64,000 nucleotides of DNA from the NCBI GenBank assembly GCA_030263805.2, contig CP136010.1, positions 1,193,001 through 1,257,000 on the forward strand, given 5' to 3'. The notes beneath the pieces were generated by a model. That model saw only the letters and a list, made by a program, of their open reading frames with translations, was not told the origin of the DNA and did no database searches. Of the stretch, positions 41,770-51,431 are shown in pieces. The stretch's first letter is position 1. Each line of letters opens with the position of its first letter. The translations under genes and the position numbers were made by a program. This stretch comes from Pseudomonas sp. FeN3W. Lineage in GTDB: Bacteria > Pseudomonadota > Gammaproteobacteria > Pseudomonadales > Pseudomonadaceae.

Positions 41770-42037
41770 GGTCTGTTCCCGTTTCATTCGCGGCCGCGCC
41801 GGAGCCCGTTTTACCGCGAGGCAAGGCACGAGATGCGAAGTTTAGTCGCCTAAATAAGCCATCGAGTAACGCCGCATCGCGGTAAAACAGGCCCGGCCCT
41901 TCGGGTTGCGCGGGAAATAGCCCCCACTGTCGTTGCAGGACTTGGCAAGGGAATGACCATTACCTGCGTCCTGCGCCTAACCGGGGGCTATTTCTCGCAG
42001 CAACGCGGCTCGCGATGAAACGGGAACAGACACCTAG
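41766..42037. repeat. Non-coding inverted-repeat element (MITE-like), CTAG target duplication
   Basis: A 272-bp element flanked by CTAG on both sides, with terminal inverted repeats (GGGTCTGTTCCCGTTTCAT at the left, its near inverse at the right) and inner inverted segments. It has no coding frame, so it would need a transposase in trans. The right end is almost the same as part of 31653-31712. It fills the gap between the protease and marR genes. Confidence 0.82.
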
Positions 42038-42041
42038 GCGC

Positions 42042-42515
42042 TTACTCCATATCGCCGCACAGCTCGGCGGCACGCAGCAGCGCGGCGGTCAGCGCGTGGC
42101 GCTCCCATTGCGCAAGGGCGGCGAAACGCGAGCGGAATTCCGGTGGCAACAGCGCCGGCGCCTGTTGCAACAAGGCACGACCGCTATCGCTGAGCAGCAG
42201 CCACTGGCGGCGACGGTCCTGGTCGTCGCGCTGGCGCTGCAACAGCCCGCGCTCCTCCAACCGATCGATCTGCCCGGAAAGCGTGGCTGCGGTAAGGCTG
42301 ACGCGCCAGCTCAGGTCACTGGCGGTCAACTGCCCTTCGCTGGCCAGCACCTGCAGGATCATCAACTGCACGGGGCTCAGTCCGCCGTAGCGCGCCAGCC
42401 GCTTGGCATGCACTTCGGCGTCCTGCTGCAGCCGGCGCATGGCCTGGAACAGCGGCATCTCGAAGGCTTCCAGCCCGGCACTATTGCTTTTGTTTGAAAC
42501 TGTTTCATCAGTCAT
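42042..42515 (-). CDS. MarR family regulator of the NAGGN cluster
   Basis: A 157-residue winged-helix repressor. ATG 42515 is chosen for its AAGG site. Motifs are LSPVQLMILQVLASEGQLTA, LSGQIDRLEERGLLQRQRDD and DRRRQWLLLSDSGRALL, the last covering the wing. It is divergent from asnO with a 169-bp spacer holding a perfect inverted repeat, so it most likely controls asnO-ngg and itself. MarR genes are commonly next to NAGGN synthesis genes. The signal is unknown. Confidence 0.88.
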   Translation of the reverse strand: MTDETVSNKSNSAGLEAFEMPLFQAMRRLQQDAEVHAKRLARYGGLSPVQLMILQVLASEGQLTASDLSWRVSLTAATLSGQIDRLEERGLLQRQRDDQDRRRQWLLLSDSGRALLQQAPALLPPEFRSRFAALAQWERHALTAALLRAAELCGDME

Positions 42516-42540
42516 ATCCAGCCTTTTCCACAACAACTAA

Positions 42541-42554
42541 CTTTGACATCAAAG
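42541..42554. promoter_or_regulatory. Candidate MarR operator
   Basis: Perfect inverted repeat CTTTGA-CA-TCAAAG in the marR-asnO spacer, 26 bp from the marR start. A second perfect repeat, TGAAAC-T-GTTTCA (42495-42507), lies just inside marR. Either could be the binding site; this is inference. Confidence 0.5.
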
Positions 42555-42684
42555 CATTTTTTTGTTTTGGTGTAAAAAGCTGACTGACCCGGCCGCATCG
42601 GCGCCGCTGCGCTGAACCGAAAGGCTGAACTTCGCGGGTGACGGGCCAGTCACACTCCCCAACGGCAAAACCGGTAAGGACCTT

Positions 42685-44457
42685 ATGTGTGGCATAGCTG
42701 GAGAACTTCGCTTCGATAACCGCCCGGCCGATCTGGCTGCGGTTGAACGCATCACCCAACACCTGACTGCGCGCGGCCCCGACGCGTGCGGTTTCCACAG
42801 CCAGGGCCCGCTTGCCCTGGGGCATCGACGCCTGAAGATCATGGATCTGTGCGAGGCGTCCGGCCAGCCGATGATCGACTCGGCGCTCGGCCTGTCGATG
42901 GTCTTCAACGGCGCCATCTACAACTACCCCGAATTGCGCGCAGAGCTGGAAGGCCTGGGCTATCGCTTCTTCTCCGAAGGCGATACCGAAGTGCTGCTCA
43001 AGGGCTTCCATGCCTGGGGCGAAGCGCTGCTGCCGCGACTGAACGGCATGTTCGCCTTCGCCATCTGGGAGCGCGACAGCCAGCAGCTGTTCATCGCCCG
43101 CGACCGTCTCGGCGTCAAGCCACTGTACCTGTCGCGCACCGACCAGCGCCTGCGCTTCGCCTCGTCGCTGCCGGCACTGCTCAAGGGCGGCGATATCGCC
43201 GGCGTATTGAATCCGGTGGCGCTGAATCACTACATGAGCTTCCACGCCGTGGTGCCGGCACCGGACACCCTGATCGCCGGTATCGAGAAATTGCCGCCGG
43301 CCAGCTGGATGCGCGTCGACGCCAATGGCGCGACCACCACCCAGCGCTGGTGGGAACTGCAATTCGGCGCCCGTGAAGAGGAGCGCAACTACAGCTTCGA
43401 AGACTGGAAGCAACGCACCCTGGACACCATGCGCGAGGCGGTGGCCATCCGTCAGCGCGCGGCGGTGGATGTCGGCGTGCTGCTCTCCGGCGGTGTCGAT
43501 TCCAGCCTGCTGGTCGGCCTGCTGCGCGAGGCCGGCGTGGCGGACAACCTGCTGACCTTCTCCATCGGCTTCGAAGATGCCGGTGGCGAGCGCGGCGACG
43601 AGTTCAAGTACTCGGACCTGATCGCCAAGCACTACAACACCCGCCATCACCAGTTGCGCATCCAGGAAAAGGAAATCCTCGAACAGCTGCCGGCCGCCTT
43701 CCAGGCGATGAGCGAGCCGATGGTCAGCCATGACTGCATCGCCTTCTACCTGCTCTCGCGGGAAGTGGCCAGGCACTGCAAGGTGGTGCAGAGCGGCCAG
43801 GGTGCCGACGAGCTGTTCGCCGGCTACCACTGGTATCCGCTGGTGGACGGCGCCGAAGACCCGGTGGCCGCCTACCTCGCCGCCTTCCGCGACCGCAGCT
43901 ACGAAGAGTACGCCGAGACCGTGCAGCAGCAGTGGGTCCAGGGCGACTTCTCCGGCGACTTCGTCCGCCAGCACTTCGCCCAGCCGGGCGCCGACGCGGC
44001 GGTGGACAAGGCGCTGCGCATCGACAGCACGGTGATGCTGGTCGACGATCCGGTCAAACGCGTGGACAACATGACCATGGCCTGGGGTCTGGAGGCGCGC
44101 ACGCCGTTCCTCGACTATCGTGTGGCGGAACTGTCGGCACGGATTCCGGCGAAATTCAAGCTGCCCGACGGCGGCAAGTACGTGCTCAAGGAGGCCGCGC
44201 GCCAGGTGATTCCTGCCGAGGTGATCGACCGGCCGAAGGGCTACTTCCCGGTGCCGGGCCTCAAGCATTTGCAGGGTGCGACACTGAACTGGGTTCGCGA
44301 GATGCTGCTCGACCCCAGCCAGGAGCGTGGCCTCTACAACCCGCAGGCATTGGAGAAGTTGCTCGCCGATCCGGACAACCAGCTCACGCCGCTGCGCGGT
44401 TCAAAACTCTGGCAGCTGGCGGCGGTCAACCTATGGTTGAGCGAACAAGGCCTTTGA
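42685..44457 (+). CDS. asnO: N-acetylglutaminylglutamine amidotransferase (asparagine synthetase-like)
   Basis: Last step of the osmolyte N-acetylglutaminylglutamine amide (NAGGN). The 590 residues begin MCGIAGELRF with Cys2 as glutaminase nucleophile; the class II amidotransferase half includes ARGPDACGF and GHRRLKIMDL. The synthetase half has the PP-loop SGGVDSSLLVGLL and GQGADELFAGYHW. It differs from AsnB in length and in its neighbours: the ngg ligase and an M42 peptidase follow. Expression is expected to rise under high osmolarity. Confidence 0.95.
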   Translation: MCGIAGELRFDNRPADLAAVERITQHLTARGPDACGFHSQGPLALGHRRLKIMDLCEASGQPMIDSALGLSMVFNGAIYNYPELRAELEGLGYRFFSEGDTEVLLKGFHAWGEALLPRLNGMFAFAIWERDSQQLFIARDRLGVKPLYLSRTDQRLRFASSLPALLKGGDIAGVLNPVALNHYMSFHAVVPAPDTLIAGIEKLPPASWMRVDANGATTTQRWWELQFGAREEERNYSFEDWKQRTLDTMREAVAIRQRAAVDVGVLLSGGVDSSLLVGLLREAGVADNLLTFSIGFEDAGGERGDEFKYSDLIAKHYNTRHHQLRIQEKEILEQLPAAFQAMSEPMVSHDCIAFYLLSREVARHCKVVQSGQGADELFAGYHWYPLVDGAEDPVAAYLAAFRDRSYEEYAETVQQQWVQGDFSGDFVRQHFAQPGADAAVDKALRIDSTVMLVDDPVKRVDNMTMAWGLEARTPFLDYRVAELSARIPAKFKLPDGGKYVLKEAARQVIPAEVIDRPKGYFPVPGLKHLQGATLNWVREMLLDPSQERGLYNPQALEKLLADPDNQLTPLRGSKLWQLAAVNLWLSEQGL

Positions 44458-44593
44458 CGGTGGCCGATGCAGGCGCCAGGCCACGACGGCCCCGATAACC
44501 CGCTCACGAACGGCTGCGGTTGCCACGCGCCACGGGGGCGAGCACATCGCCCCGCCGCTTGCCGGTTCGTGACTTAGCATCAAGGAACGCACC

Positions 44594-46333
44594 ATGCAGA
44601 AGTCCCAAGCCTACGGCCAGCGTCTGTTGCGCGGACAGGCTCCGACCTACCAGCGGCTGCAGGCACGCTTCGCCGAGGACGGTCAGGAGGAGCCCTGCGG
44701 CCCGGTGATCCTGCATTGCGGCTGGGGTCGCATTCTGGTCGGCCACACCTACTCCGACCCCGCCCAACTCGCTGCCGAACTGCTCAACGAACAGGCCGGC
44801 GAGCGCGATATCGCGTTGTACGTCGCCGCCCCGCACCAGGTGCTGTCCTATGCACCGCAGCAACTCTTCCTCGACCCTTCCGATACCCTGCGCATCTGGT
44901 TCACCGACTACCGCCCTTCGCAGAAACGTTTCCGCGGCTTCTGCGTGCGTCGTGCCCAAAGCGAAGCCGACTGGCAAGCCATCAACGGGCTTTACCAGGC
45001 GCGCGGCATGAAGCCTGTCGACCCGGAGCGCTGCACACCGCGGGAACAGGGCGGCCCGGTGTACTGGCTGGCCGAGGACGAGACCTCCGGGCAGATCATC
45101 GGCAGCGTGATGGGCATCGACCACCACCGCGCCTTCAACGATCCGGAAAACGGCTCCAGCCTCTGGTGCCTGGCGGTTTCACCGAGCTGCCCGCGACCGG
45201 GCGTCGGCGAGGCGCTGGTGCGTCACCTGATCGAACATTACATGGGCCGCGGCCTGGCCTATCTCGATCTGTCGGTGCTGCACGACAACCAGCAGGCCAA
45301 GGCGCTGTACGCCAAGCTGGGTTTCCGCGATCTGCAGACCTTCACCGTCAAGCGCAAGAACAGCTTCAACCAACCGCTGTTTCTCGGCCCGGGCCCGGAA
45401 GCAAAGCTCAACCCCTATGCCAAGATCATCGTCGACGAGGCCCGCCGGCGCGGAATCGAGATCGAGATCAACGATGCCGAAGCCGGCCTGTTCACCCTGA
45501 CCCAGGGCGGACGGCGGGTGCGCTGCCGCGAGTCGCTGTCCGATCTGACCTCGGCCGTCAGCATGACGCTCTGCCAGGACAAGCGGCTAACCCACCGCAC
45601 CCTGTCCCATGCAGGCATCTGCCTGCCGGCGCAACAACTGGCCGCCGGCCCAAAGGAAAATGCCGCGTTCCTCGCCGAGCACGGCAGCGTAGTGGTCAAG
45701 CCGGTGGATGGCGAACAGGGCATGGGCGTCGCCGTGGATCTGCGCGATGCGACCGAAATGGAAGACGCCATCCAACGCGCCCGGCAGTACGACAGCCGCG
45801 TACTGCTGGAAAGCTTCCATCCCGGACTGGATCTGCGCATCGTCGTCATCGGTTACGAAGTCGTCGCCGCAGCGATACGCCGCCCGGCGGAAGTCATCGG
45901 TGATGGCCGTACCAGCATCGGCTCGCTGATCGAGAAGCAGAGCCGTCGGCGCCAAGCCGCTACCGGCGGCGAGAGTTCGATTCCGCTGGATGAGGAAACC
46001 CAGCGCTGCCTGCGCGACGCCGGCTTCGACTTCGAGAGCGTATTGCCGGACGGACACCGGCTCGCCGTGCGCCGCACCGCCAACCTGCATACCGGCGGCA
46101 CGCTGGAAGACGTCACCGCACAGCTGCATCCCGAGCTAATCGATGCCGCCGTACGCGCCGCCCGCGCTCTGGATATTCCGGTGGTGGGCCTGGACCTGCT
46201 GGTGCCGGCGCCGGACCAGCCGGAGTACGTCTTCATCGAGGCCAACGAGCGCGTCGGCCTGGCCAATCATCAGCCGCAGCCGACCGCCGAACGCTTCATC
46301 GACCTGCTCTTCCCGCTCAGCACCGCCGGCTGA
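44594..46333 (+). CDS. ngg: N-acetylglutaminylglutamine synthetase
   Basis: Makes the N-acetylated glutamine dipeptide that AsnO then amidates. The 579-residue fusion has a GNAT acetyltransferase half (VKRAQ-type start, LWCLAVSPSCPRPGVGEALV, and LHDNQQAKALYAKLGF) and an ATP-grasp ligase half (GSVVVKPVDGEQGMGVAVDL, VLLESFHPGLDLRIVVIGYE, VFIEANERVGLANH). It lies 136 bp after asnO in the same direction. A GC-rich hairpin without a T tract follows its stop (46341-46365), which may separate expression from the peptidase gene. Confidence 0.95.
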   Translation: MQKSQAYGQRLLRGQAPTYQRLQARFAEDGQEEPCGPVILHCGWGRILVGHTYSDPAQLAAELLNEQAGERDIALYVAAPHQVLSYAPQQLFLDPSDTLRIWFTDYRPSQKRFRGFCVRRAQSEADWQAINGLYQARGMKPVDPERCTPREQGGPVYWLAEDETSGQIIGSVMGIDHHRAFNDPENGSSLWCLAVSPSCPRPGVGEALVRHLIEHYMGRGLAYLDLSVLHDNQQAKALYAKLGFRDLQTFTVKRKNSFNQPLFLGPGPEAKLNPYAKIIVDEARRRGIEIEINDAEAGLFTLTQGGRRVRCRESLSDLTSAVSMTLCQDKRLTHRTLSHAGICLPAQQLAAGPKENAAFLAEHGSVVVKPVDGEQGMGVAVDLRDATEMEDAIQRARQYDSRVLLESFHPGLDLRIVVIGYEVVAAAIRRPAEVIGDGRTSIGSLIEKQSRRRQAATGGESSIPLDEETQRCLRDAGFDFESVLPDGHRLAVRRTANLHTGGTLEDVTAQLHPELIDAAVRAARALDIPVVGLDLLVPAPDQPEYVFIEANERVGLANHQPQPTAERFIDLLFPLSTAG

Positions 46334-46340
46334 GCCTGGC

Positions 46341-46365
46341 GCGACCCGGCCTCATGCCGGGTCGC
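46341..46365 (+). other. Intercistronic hairpin between ngg and the M42 peptidase
   Basis: Perfect 10-bp stem GCGACCCGGC / GCCGGGTCGC with a CTCAT loop. With no T tract it is more likely an mRNA-stability or attenuation hairpin than a terminator. Confidence 0.55.
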
Positions 46366-46452
46366 CGCAGGTCGCTCGCCACTTCGGTTGACTCCACTCT
46401 CCGATATTCACTCCATCCGGTGGCTGAAACAGCACCGTCAACAGGAGCTCCC

Positions 46453-47658
46453 ATGACCGTAAAACTCCCCGAACCCGACCTCAATTACATGCAACGTGTG
46501 TTGCTGGAAATGCTCGCCATCCCCAGCCCCACCGGTTTCACCGACACCATCGTGCGCTACGTCGCCGAGCGCCTGGCCGAACTGGGCATCCCCTACGAGC
46601 TGACCCGTCGCGGCACCATCCGCGCCACACTCAAAGGTCGCCGCTACAGCCCGGACCGCGCCGTCGCGGCGCACCTGGACACCATCGGCGCCATCGTCCG
46701 CGAGATTCACGATACCGGCCGCCTGGGCCTGGCTCCAGTGGGCTGCTGGTCGAGCCGCTTCGCCGAGGGCAGCCGCGTCAGCGTCTTCACCGATACCGGA
46801 GTTATCCGCGGCAGTGTGCTGCCGCTGCTGGCATCGGGACATGCCTTCAACACCGCCGTGGACGAAGCACCGGTGAGCTGGGACCACGTCGAGCTGCGCC
46901 TGGACGCCTATACCTACAGCCGCAACGAAACCTGCGCGCTGGGGGTCAACGTCGGTGACTTCGTCGCCTTCGATCCGATGCCGGAATTCACCGAGAACGG
47001 CTACATCAGCGCCCGCCACCTGGATGACAAGGCTGGCGTCGCCGCGCTGCTGGCGGCACTGAAGGCCATCGTCGAAAGCGGTCGCGAACCACCCATCGAT
47101 GTGCATCCGCTGTTCACCATCACCGAAGAAACCGGTTCCGGGGCTGCCGGCGCCCTGCCCTGGGATGTCAGCGAGTTCGTCGGGATCGACATCGCGCCGG
47201 CGGCCAAGGGCCAGGCCTCCAGCGAGCACGCGGTAACCGTGGCGATGCAGGATTCCGGCGGTCCCTACGACTTCCACCTCTCGCGTCACCTGCTCAAACT
47301 TGCCAGCGAGAACGAAATCCCGGTGCGCCGCGACCTGTTCCGCTACTACCACAGCGACGCGCAATCGGCCGTGGAGGCGGGACACGACATCCGCACCGCG
47401 CTGCTGGCCTTCGGCTGCGACGCCACCCATGGCTACGAGCGCACACATATCGATAGCCTCGCGGCGATGAGTCGCCTGCTCTGCGGCTATATGCTCAGCC
47501 AGCCGGTCTTCGCCAGCGACTCCCAGCACTCGAAGGACTCACTGGAACGCTTCAGCCATCAACTGGAACACGATGCGCAGATGGAGAACGACACCCGCGT
47601 GCCACCCGTCGACACACTCATCGGGCGCCAGCCCCCCCCCCAGGAGCGCGACAGTTGA
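46453..47658 (+). CDS. Osmoprotectant (NAGGN) system M42 family peptidase
   Basis: A 401-residue metallo-aminopeptidase of the M42 type. ATG 46453 has AGGAG upstream; the frame before it is not conserved-looking. Metal-ligand motifs are RAVAAHLDTIGAIV, SARHLDDKAGVAALLAAL, FTITEETGSGAAGAL, FVGIDIAPAA and the final HGYERTHIDSL. This peptidase subtype travels with asnO and ngg and is thought to turn over the osmolyte or its precursors. The C-terminal tail is low complexity and ends in a run of prolines. Confidence 0.92.
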   Translation: MTVKLPEPDLNYMQRVLLEMLAIPSPTGFTDTIVRYVAERLAELGIPYELTRRGTIRATLKGRRYSPDRAVAAHLDTIGAIVREIHDTGRLGLAPVGCWSSRFAEGSRVSVFTDTGVIRGSVLPLLASGHAFNTAVDEAPVSWDHVELRLDAYTYSRNETCALGVNVGDFVAFDPMPEFTENGYISARHLDDKAGVAALLAALKAIVESGREPPIDVHPLFTITEETGSGAAGALPWDVSEFVGIDIAPAAKGQASSEHAVTVAMQDSGGPYDFHLSRHLLKLASENEIPVRRDLFRYYHSDAQSAVEAGHDIRTALLAFGCDATHGYERTHIDSLAAMSRLLCGYMLSQPVFASDSQHSKDSLERFSHQLEHDAQMENDTRVPPVDTLIGRQPPPQERDS

Positions 47659-47852
47659 GCATCGGCTTACGTGACCAGGCGCCTGCTTCGCACAGCAGAC
47701 GCTTGCCGCTCGGCGTGTAACTCGGCAAAGTTAACCGGACAAGGACGTGCGGCACTCTGAAGGCGCCATGTAGAGCCCAAGGAAGAGGTACCGTCACATC
47801 GCTCTACTAAATATATGTCGCCCATTCGGGCGCGCCCCTTCCGGAACGAAAC

Positions 47853-50600
47853 ATGTCGCCGCGTTCATGCCTGGCTCTGTTGCTGTTTTGCCTGTCGCTC
47901 CAAGCCTGGGCAGTCTCGCCCGTCGTGTTCGATTCGCCTGATACGCGCCAGTCACTCGGTAACGGCACACTCTACCTCGAGGACCCGGATGGCATCCTGG
48001 ATTTCGAGGACGTCATGGCGTTGCCGGCCGAACGTCTGCGACCTGTCGAGAGCGGGCATGTCAACCAAGGCAAGAACAGCTCGACGTGGTGGCTACGCAC
48101 CAGGCTGGTCAACGATCTGGACGCACCGCTCGGCGGTTTCATCGAGATCAACTACCCGCTGCTCGACCACATCGAGGTATTCCTGCAATACCCCGACGGT
48201 AGCGTCAGCCGGCAACTGAGCGGGGACCGCTACCCCTTCGCGGATCGCCCGGTCAAGGTCAGCGACTTCTGGTTTCCCGTCGATCTGCCCCCGGGCGAAA
48301 CCACGCTGCTGTTACGCATCAAGACCACCAGCACGCTCTACGTGCCACTGTATTTCAGCAGCTACAACGCCAGCGCGGCCGAGCAACAGGAGCTGAGCGG
48401 TATCAGCGGGGCCTTCTACGGCGTGCTGTTCGCGATGTTCTGCTACAACCTGTTCCTCTTCGCTTCGCTGCGTGAGCCGGCGTACTTCTGGTATCTGGTC
48501 TACACCCTCAACGTCGGGCTGTTCGCGCTCTCCTTCGACGGCCTGCTGGTCAAGTGGCTGGCCGACGACGGCGGGCTGGTGGCGATGGGCATCTACGTCC
48601 TGATGTTCAGCCACTGCCTGATCGCCATCCAGTTCAGCCGCCACTTCCTGCATACCCGCGAGCTTTTTCCACGCCTCGACCTGGTGCTGCGCTGCACGCT
48701 GCTGATCGCCTTTGGCAGCGTGATTTCCGGGCTGCTGCTGGACGTGCAGACCTGGAGCATCCTGGCCAGCATCACGGTGATCGCCGCCTCGGTCGGCCTG
48801 CTCGTCACCGGCGCCTTCGTCTGGCGCCGCGGCGTGCGCTACGGGGTGTACTACACACTGGCCTGGGGCGTGCTACTGGCCTCGTTCATCCTGGTCACGG
48901 CCGGCTCACTGGGCTTCGAGCTGTTCGGCCTGTACGGCGCGGCGGTGGTCAAGGCCAGCGTCGCCTTCGAACTGATCACCCTGTCCATTGGCCTTGCCGA
49001 TCGCATCAACCTGCTCAAGGAAGAGGGCTACCGCTCGCGCGAGGCCGCCGAGCGGGCCGCCAGCGAGAACGAAGCCAAGAGCCGCTTCCTGGCCAAGATG
49101 AGTCACGAGATCCGCACACCGCTCAATGGCGTGCTGGGCATGCTGCAACTGCTGCGCGAAACGCCGCTGGACCGCAGCCAGCAGTTCTATCTGGACACCA
49201 TCTCCAGTTCCGGCAACTCGCTGATGGCAGTGATCAACGACATCCTCGACTACGCCCGGATCGGCTCCGGCAAGCTCAGCCTGGAGGACATCGACTTCGA
49301 TCTGGAAATCCTGATCTCCGAAACCATCCGGCTGTTCACCGCGCAGGCACTGGAGAAACAGCTGAACCTGCACGTAGGCCTGGAGCCCGGCGTGCCGCGG
49401 CGAATTCGTGGCGACCCCACGCGGCTCAAGCAGATTCTGATGAACCTGCTGAGCAATGCGCTGAAATTCACCGAGCACGGCCATGTACTGCTCGAAGTCT
49501 CCTGCCGTCAGACCCAGGAAGGCACCCGGCGTCTGGTGTTCTGCGTCAGCGACAGCGGTATCGGCATGCGTCCGGAGGTGCTGGCGCAACTGTTCGAATC
49601 CTTCTCCCAGGGTGATTCGAGTACCACGCGACGTTATGGCGGCAGCGGGCTAGGCCTGGCGATCAGCAAGGAGCTGGTGGAAATGATGAATGGCCATATC
49701 GAGGTGCAGAGCGCACCGGGCCGCGGTAGTCGCTTCTGCTTCGAAATCCCGCTGCAAGACGCCAGCGACACGGAAGACCCCCTGGCCCAGCTGCTCGGCG
49801 GTCGCCCGGCGCTGCTCGCCTCGCAGGATACCGAGGGCATCGAGGCACTGAGCCATTTGCTGCGGCGCTGGGGCATGCGCACCGAGCGCTGCCAGACCCC
49901 GGAATGCCTGCCGGACTACCTGTCGGACTTCACCGCCTCGCCACTGCTGGTTCTGCTGGCGCCCTGGCCGGGCAGTCCGGGACAGTGGCTGGAGCGTCTT
50001 CGCCCGCATCTGGAGGCGAATCAGCGGGTGCTGATGCTCTACTCGCCGGTCCACGAACCGCCACCACCATCGCCCGGCGTACGCCTGATCAGCCTGGCAC
50101 TCCCCCTGCAGAGCACGCCGCTGCGTGAGGCCTTGCAGACCCTGTATGCCCAGGAGCCGCAACGGGCCAGCGAAACGACCGACGAAACGCCAGCCGAGCA
50201 GCCGCCCCGCGAGCCCTGCATTCTGGTCGCCGAAGACAATCCGGTGAATCAGATGGTGGTACGGGGCCTGCTGAAAAAGCGCGGTTACGCGGTTCAGCTC
50301 GCCGACAACGGACGCCAGGCCGTGGACCTCTACCGCCGCGATCCGGAAGCCGTGCAACTGATCCTGATGGATTGCGAGATGCCGGAGCTCGACGGCTTCG
50401 AAGCCAGCCGGCGGATACGCAAACTGGAGGCGGAGCTTGAATTGCAGGCAGTACCGATCATCGCAGTGACCGCCCACGTACTGGCAGAGCACCGCCAGCG
50501 CGGTCTGGAATCGGGCATGGATGAATTCATCGGCAAACCCCTGGAGAGCCGGCAGCTGTATGCTTACCTGGACAGCTACCTGCAGGGCGGCGCGAGTTAG
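47853..50600 (+). CDS. Hybrid sensor histidine kinase with 7TMR-DISM sensor
   Basis: A 915-residue inner-membrane kinase. Signal peptide about 1-21, a periplasmic 7TMR-DISMED2 domain about 30-175, seven membrane helices about 185-390, HisKA with phospho-acceptor H418 (MSHEIRTPLNG), HATPase with N, G1 and G2 boxes (MNLLSNALKFTEHG, VSDSGIGMRPEVL, GGSGLGLAISKEL), a degenerate receiver-like stretch, and a C-terminal receiver with D840 (LILMDCEMPELDG). There is no HPt domain, so phosphotransfer to another protein is needed. Such kinases in Pseudomonas are RetS/LadS relatives; the ligand is unknown. Confidence 0.93.
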   Translation: MSPRSCLALLLFCLSLQAWAVSPVVFDSPDTRQSLGNGTLYLEDPDGILDFEDVMALPAERLRPVESGHVNQGKNSSTWWLRTRLVNDLDAPLGGFIEINYPLLDHIEVFLQYPDGSVSRQLSGDRYPFADRPVKVSDFWFPVDLPPGETTLLLRIKTTSTLYVPLYFSSYNASAAEQQELSGISGAFYGVLFAMFCYNLFLFASLREPAYFWYLVYTLNVGLFALSFDGLLVKWLADDGGLVAMGIYVLMFSHCLIAIQFSRHFLHTRELFPRLDLVLRCTLLIAFGSVISGLLLDVQTWSILASITVIAASVGLLVTGAFVWRRGVRYGVYYTLAWGVLLASFILVTAGSLGFELFGLYGAAVVKASVAFELITLSIGLADRINLLKEEGYRSREAAERAASENEAKSRFLAKMSHEIRTPLNGVLGMLQLLRETPLDRSQQFYLDTISSSGNSLMAVINDILDYARIGSGKLSLEDIDFDLEILISETIRLFTAQALEKQLNLHVGLEPGVPRRIRGDPTRLKQILMNLLSNALKFTEHGHVLLEVSCRQTQEGTRRLVFCVSDSGIGMRPEVLAQLFESFSQGDSSTTRRYGGSGLGLAISKELVEMMNGHIEVQSAPGRGSRFCFEIPLQDASDTEDPLAQLLGGRPALLASQDTEGIEALSHLLRRWGMRTERCQTPECLPDYLSDFTASPLLVLLAPWPGSPGQWLERLRPHLEANQRVLMLYSPVHEPPPPSPGVRLISLALPLQSTPLREALQTLYAQEPQRASETTDETPAEQPPREPCILVAEDNPVNQMVVRGLLKKRGYAVQLADNGRQAVDLYRRDPEAVQLILMDCEMPELDGFEASRRIRKLEAELELQAVPIIAVTAHVLAEHRQRGLESGMDEFIGKPLESRQLYAYLDSYLQGGAS

Positions 50601-50644
50601 CGTTCACCGCCCCAGCGCCAAACCGCCTCACCCGAAGAGATCCC

Positions 50645-50872
50645 ATGCTCATACCGCACGACCAGCTCGAACCGGACACCCTGACCCGCCTCATAGAAGA
50701 TTTCGTCACCCGCGATGGCACCGACAATGGTGACGAAACCCCGCTCGAGACCCGGGTAACACGCGTGCGCCGCGCGCTGGACAAGGGTGAAGCGGTGATC
50801 GTCTTCGATGCCGACAGTCAGCAATGCCAGCTGGCCCTCAGGCGCGATGTGCCGCGCGAATGGCTGGACTGA
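50645..50872 (+). CDS. YheU family protein (UPF0270)
   Basis: A 75-residue protein with the UPF0270 pattern: MLIPHDQLEPDTLTRLIEDF, then VTRVRRALDKGEAVIVFDAD. Function is not established. It follows the hybrid kinase by 44 bp, and GAAGAGA precedes its start. Confidence 0.92.
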   Translation: MLIPHDQLEPDTLTRLIEDFVTRDGTDNGDETPLETRVTRVRRALDKGEAVIVFDADSQQCQLALRRDVPREWLD

Positions 50873-50887
50873 ACGCCCCCGCTCGTT

Positions 50888-51367
50888 TCAGCCAAACAGA
50901 CCGCTCTCGCGCTCCCAGGCACAGCGCATGCGCAGGTCGCTCTGCTGCGGGTTGTGGCTGCCGGTATCGGTTTCCCAACGAAAGGTGTGAGTGCCGTTGA
51001 GTTCGGTTTCCAGATGCACCACGGCGCTGGTCCAGTACAACTGCTTGAGCAGCTCCTCGAAGCGTTGGACCCAGAGCGTCCATTCGTACTCCACCGCACG
51101 GTAGCTGGCGCCGAAGTGGATCACCTGGGTCTGGTACAGGCCCAGTTCCTCGTTACGGCAGAAGGAAAACATTTCGCGACCGATGAAAGGCCAGGCCTCG
51201 CCCCGCGGCAGCGCCTGCACGGCGGCCAGATTGTTCGCCCGGCGCTGACGGCACTGCTCGGAGTCGGCGGACGGCCAATCACGGATGCAGCCATAAACGA
51301 TGGATTCAGACTCCACTCGAAACTCCGGAAACGCAGGGATTAGGCACAACGGCGAGCTTTCTAACAT
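50888..51367 (-). CDS. Conserved-type hypothetical protein
   Basis: A 159-residue protein without signal peptide. Recognisable stretches are LIPAFPEFRVESESIVYGCI, REMFSFCRNEELGLYQTQVI and VVHLETELNGTHTFRWETDT. Good codon use and convergent placement with yheU support a real gene. I cannot name a family or function. The exact start is uncertain, as no strong ribosome site is visible. Confidence 0.7.
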   Translation of the reverse strand: MLESSPLCLIPAFPEFRVESESIVYGCIRDWPSADSEQCRQRRANNLAAVQALPRGEAWPFIGREMFSFCRNEELGLYQTQVIHFGASYRAVEYEWTLWVQRFEELLKQLYWTSAVVHLETELNGTHTFRWETDTGSHNPQQSDLRMRCAWERESGLFG

Positions 51368-51431
51368 AGCCCGACGGGCCGGTCACCCGCGGCTTGGGAA
51401 GTGGTGAAACAGGCCACAGCCTCGGGACGGT

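Noticed and set aside
42508..44268. Long minus-strand frame opposite asnO
   Set aside because: Antisense shadow; asnO on the plus strand is complete with Cys2 and PP-loop.
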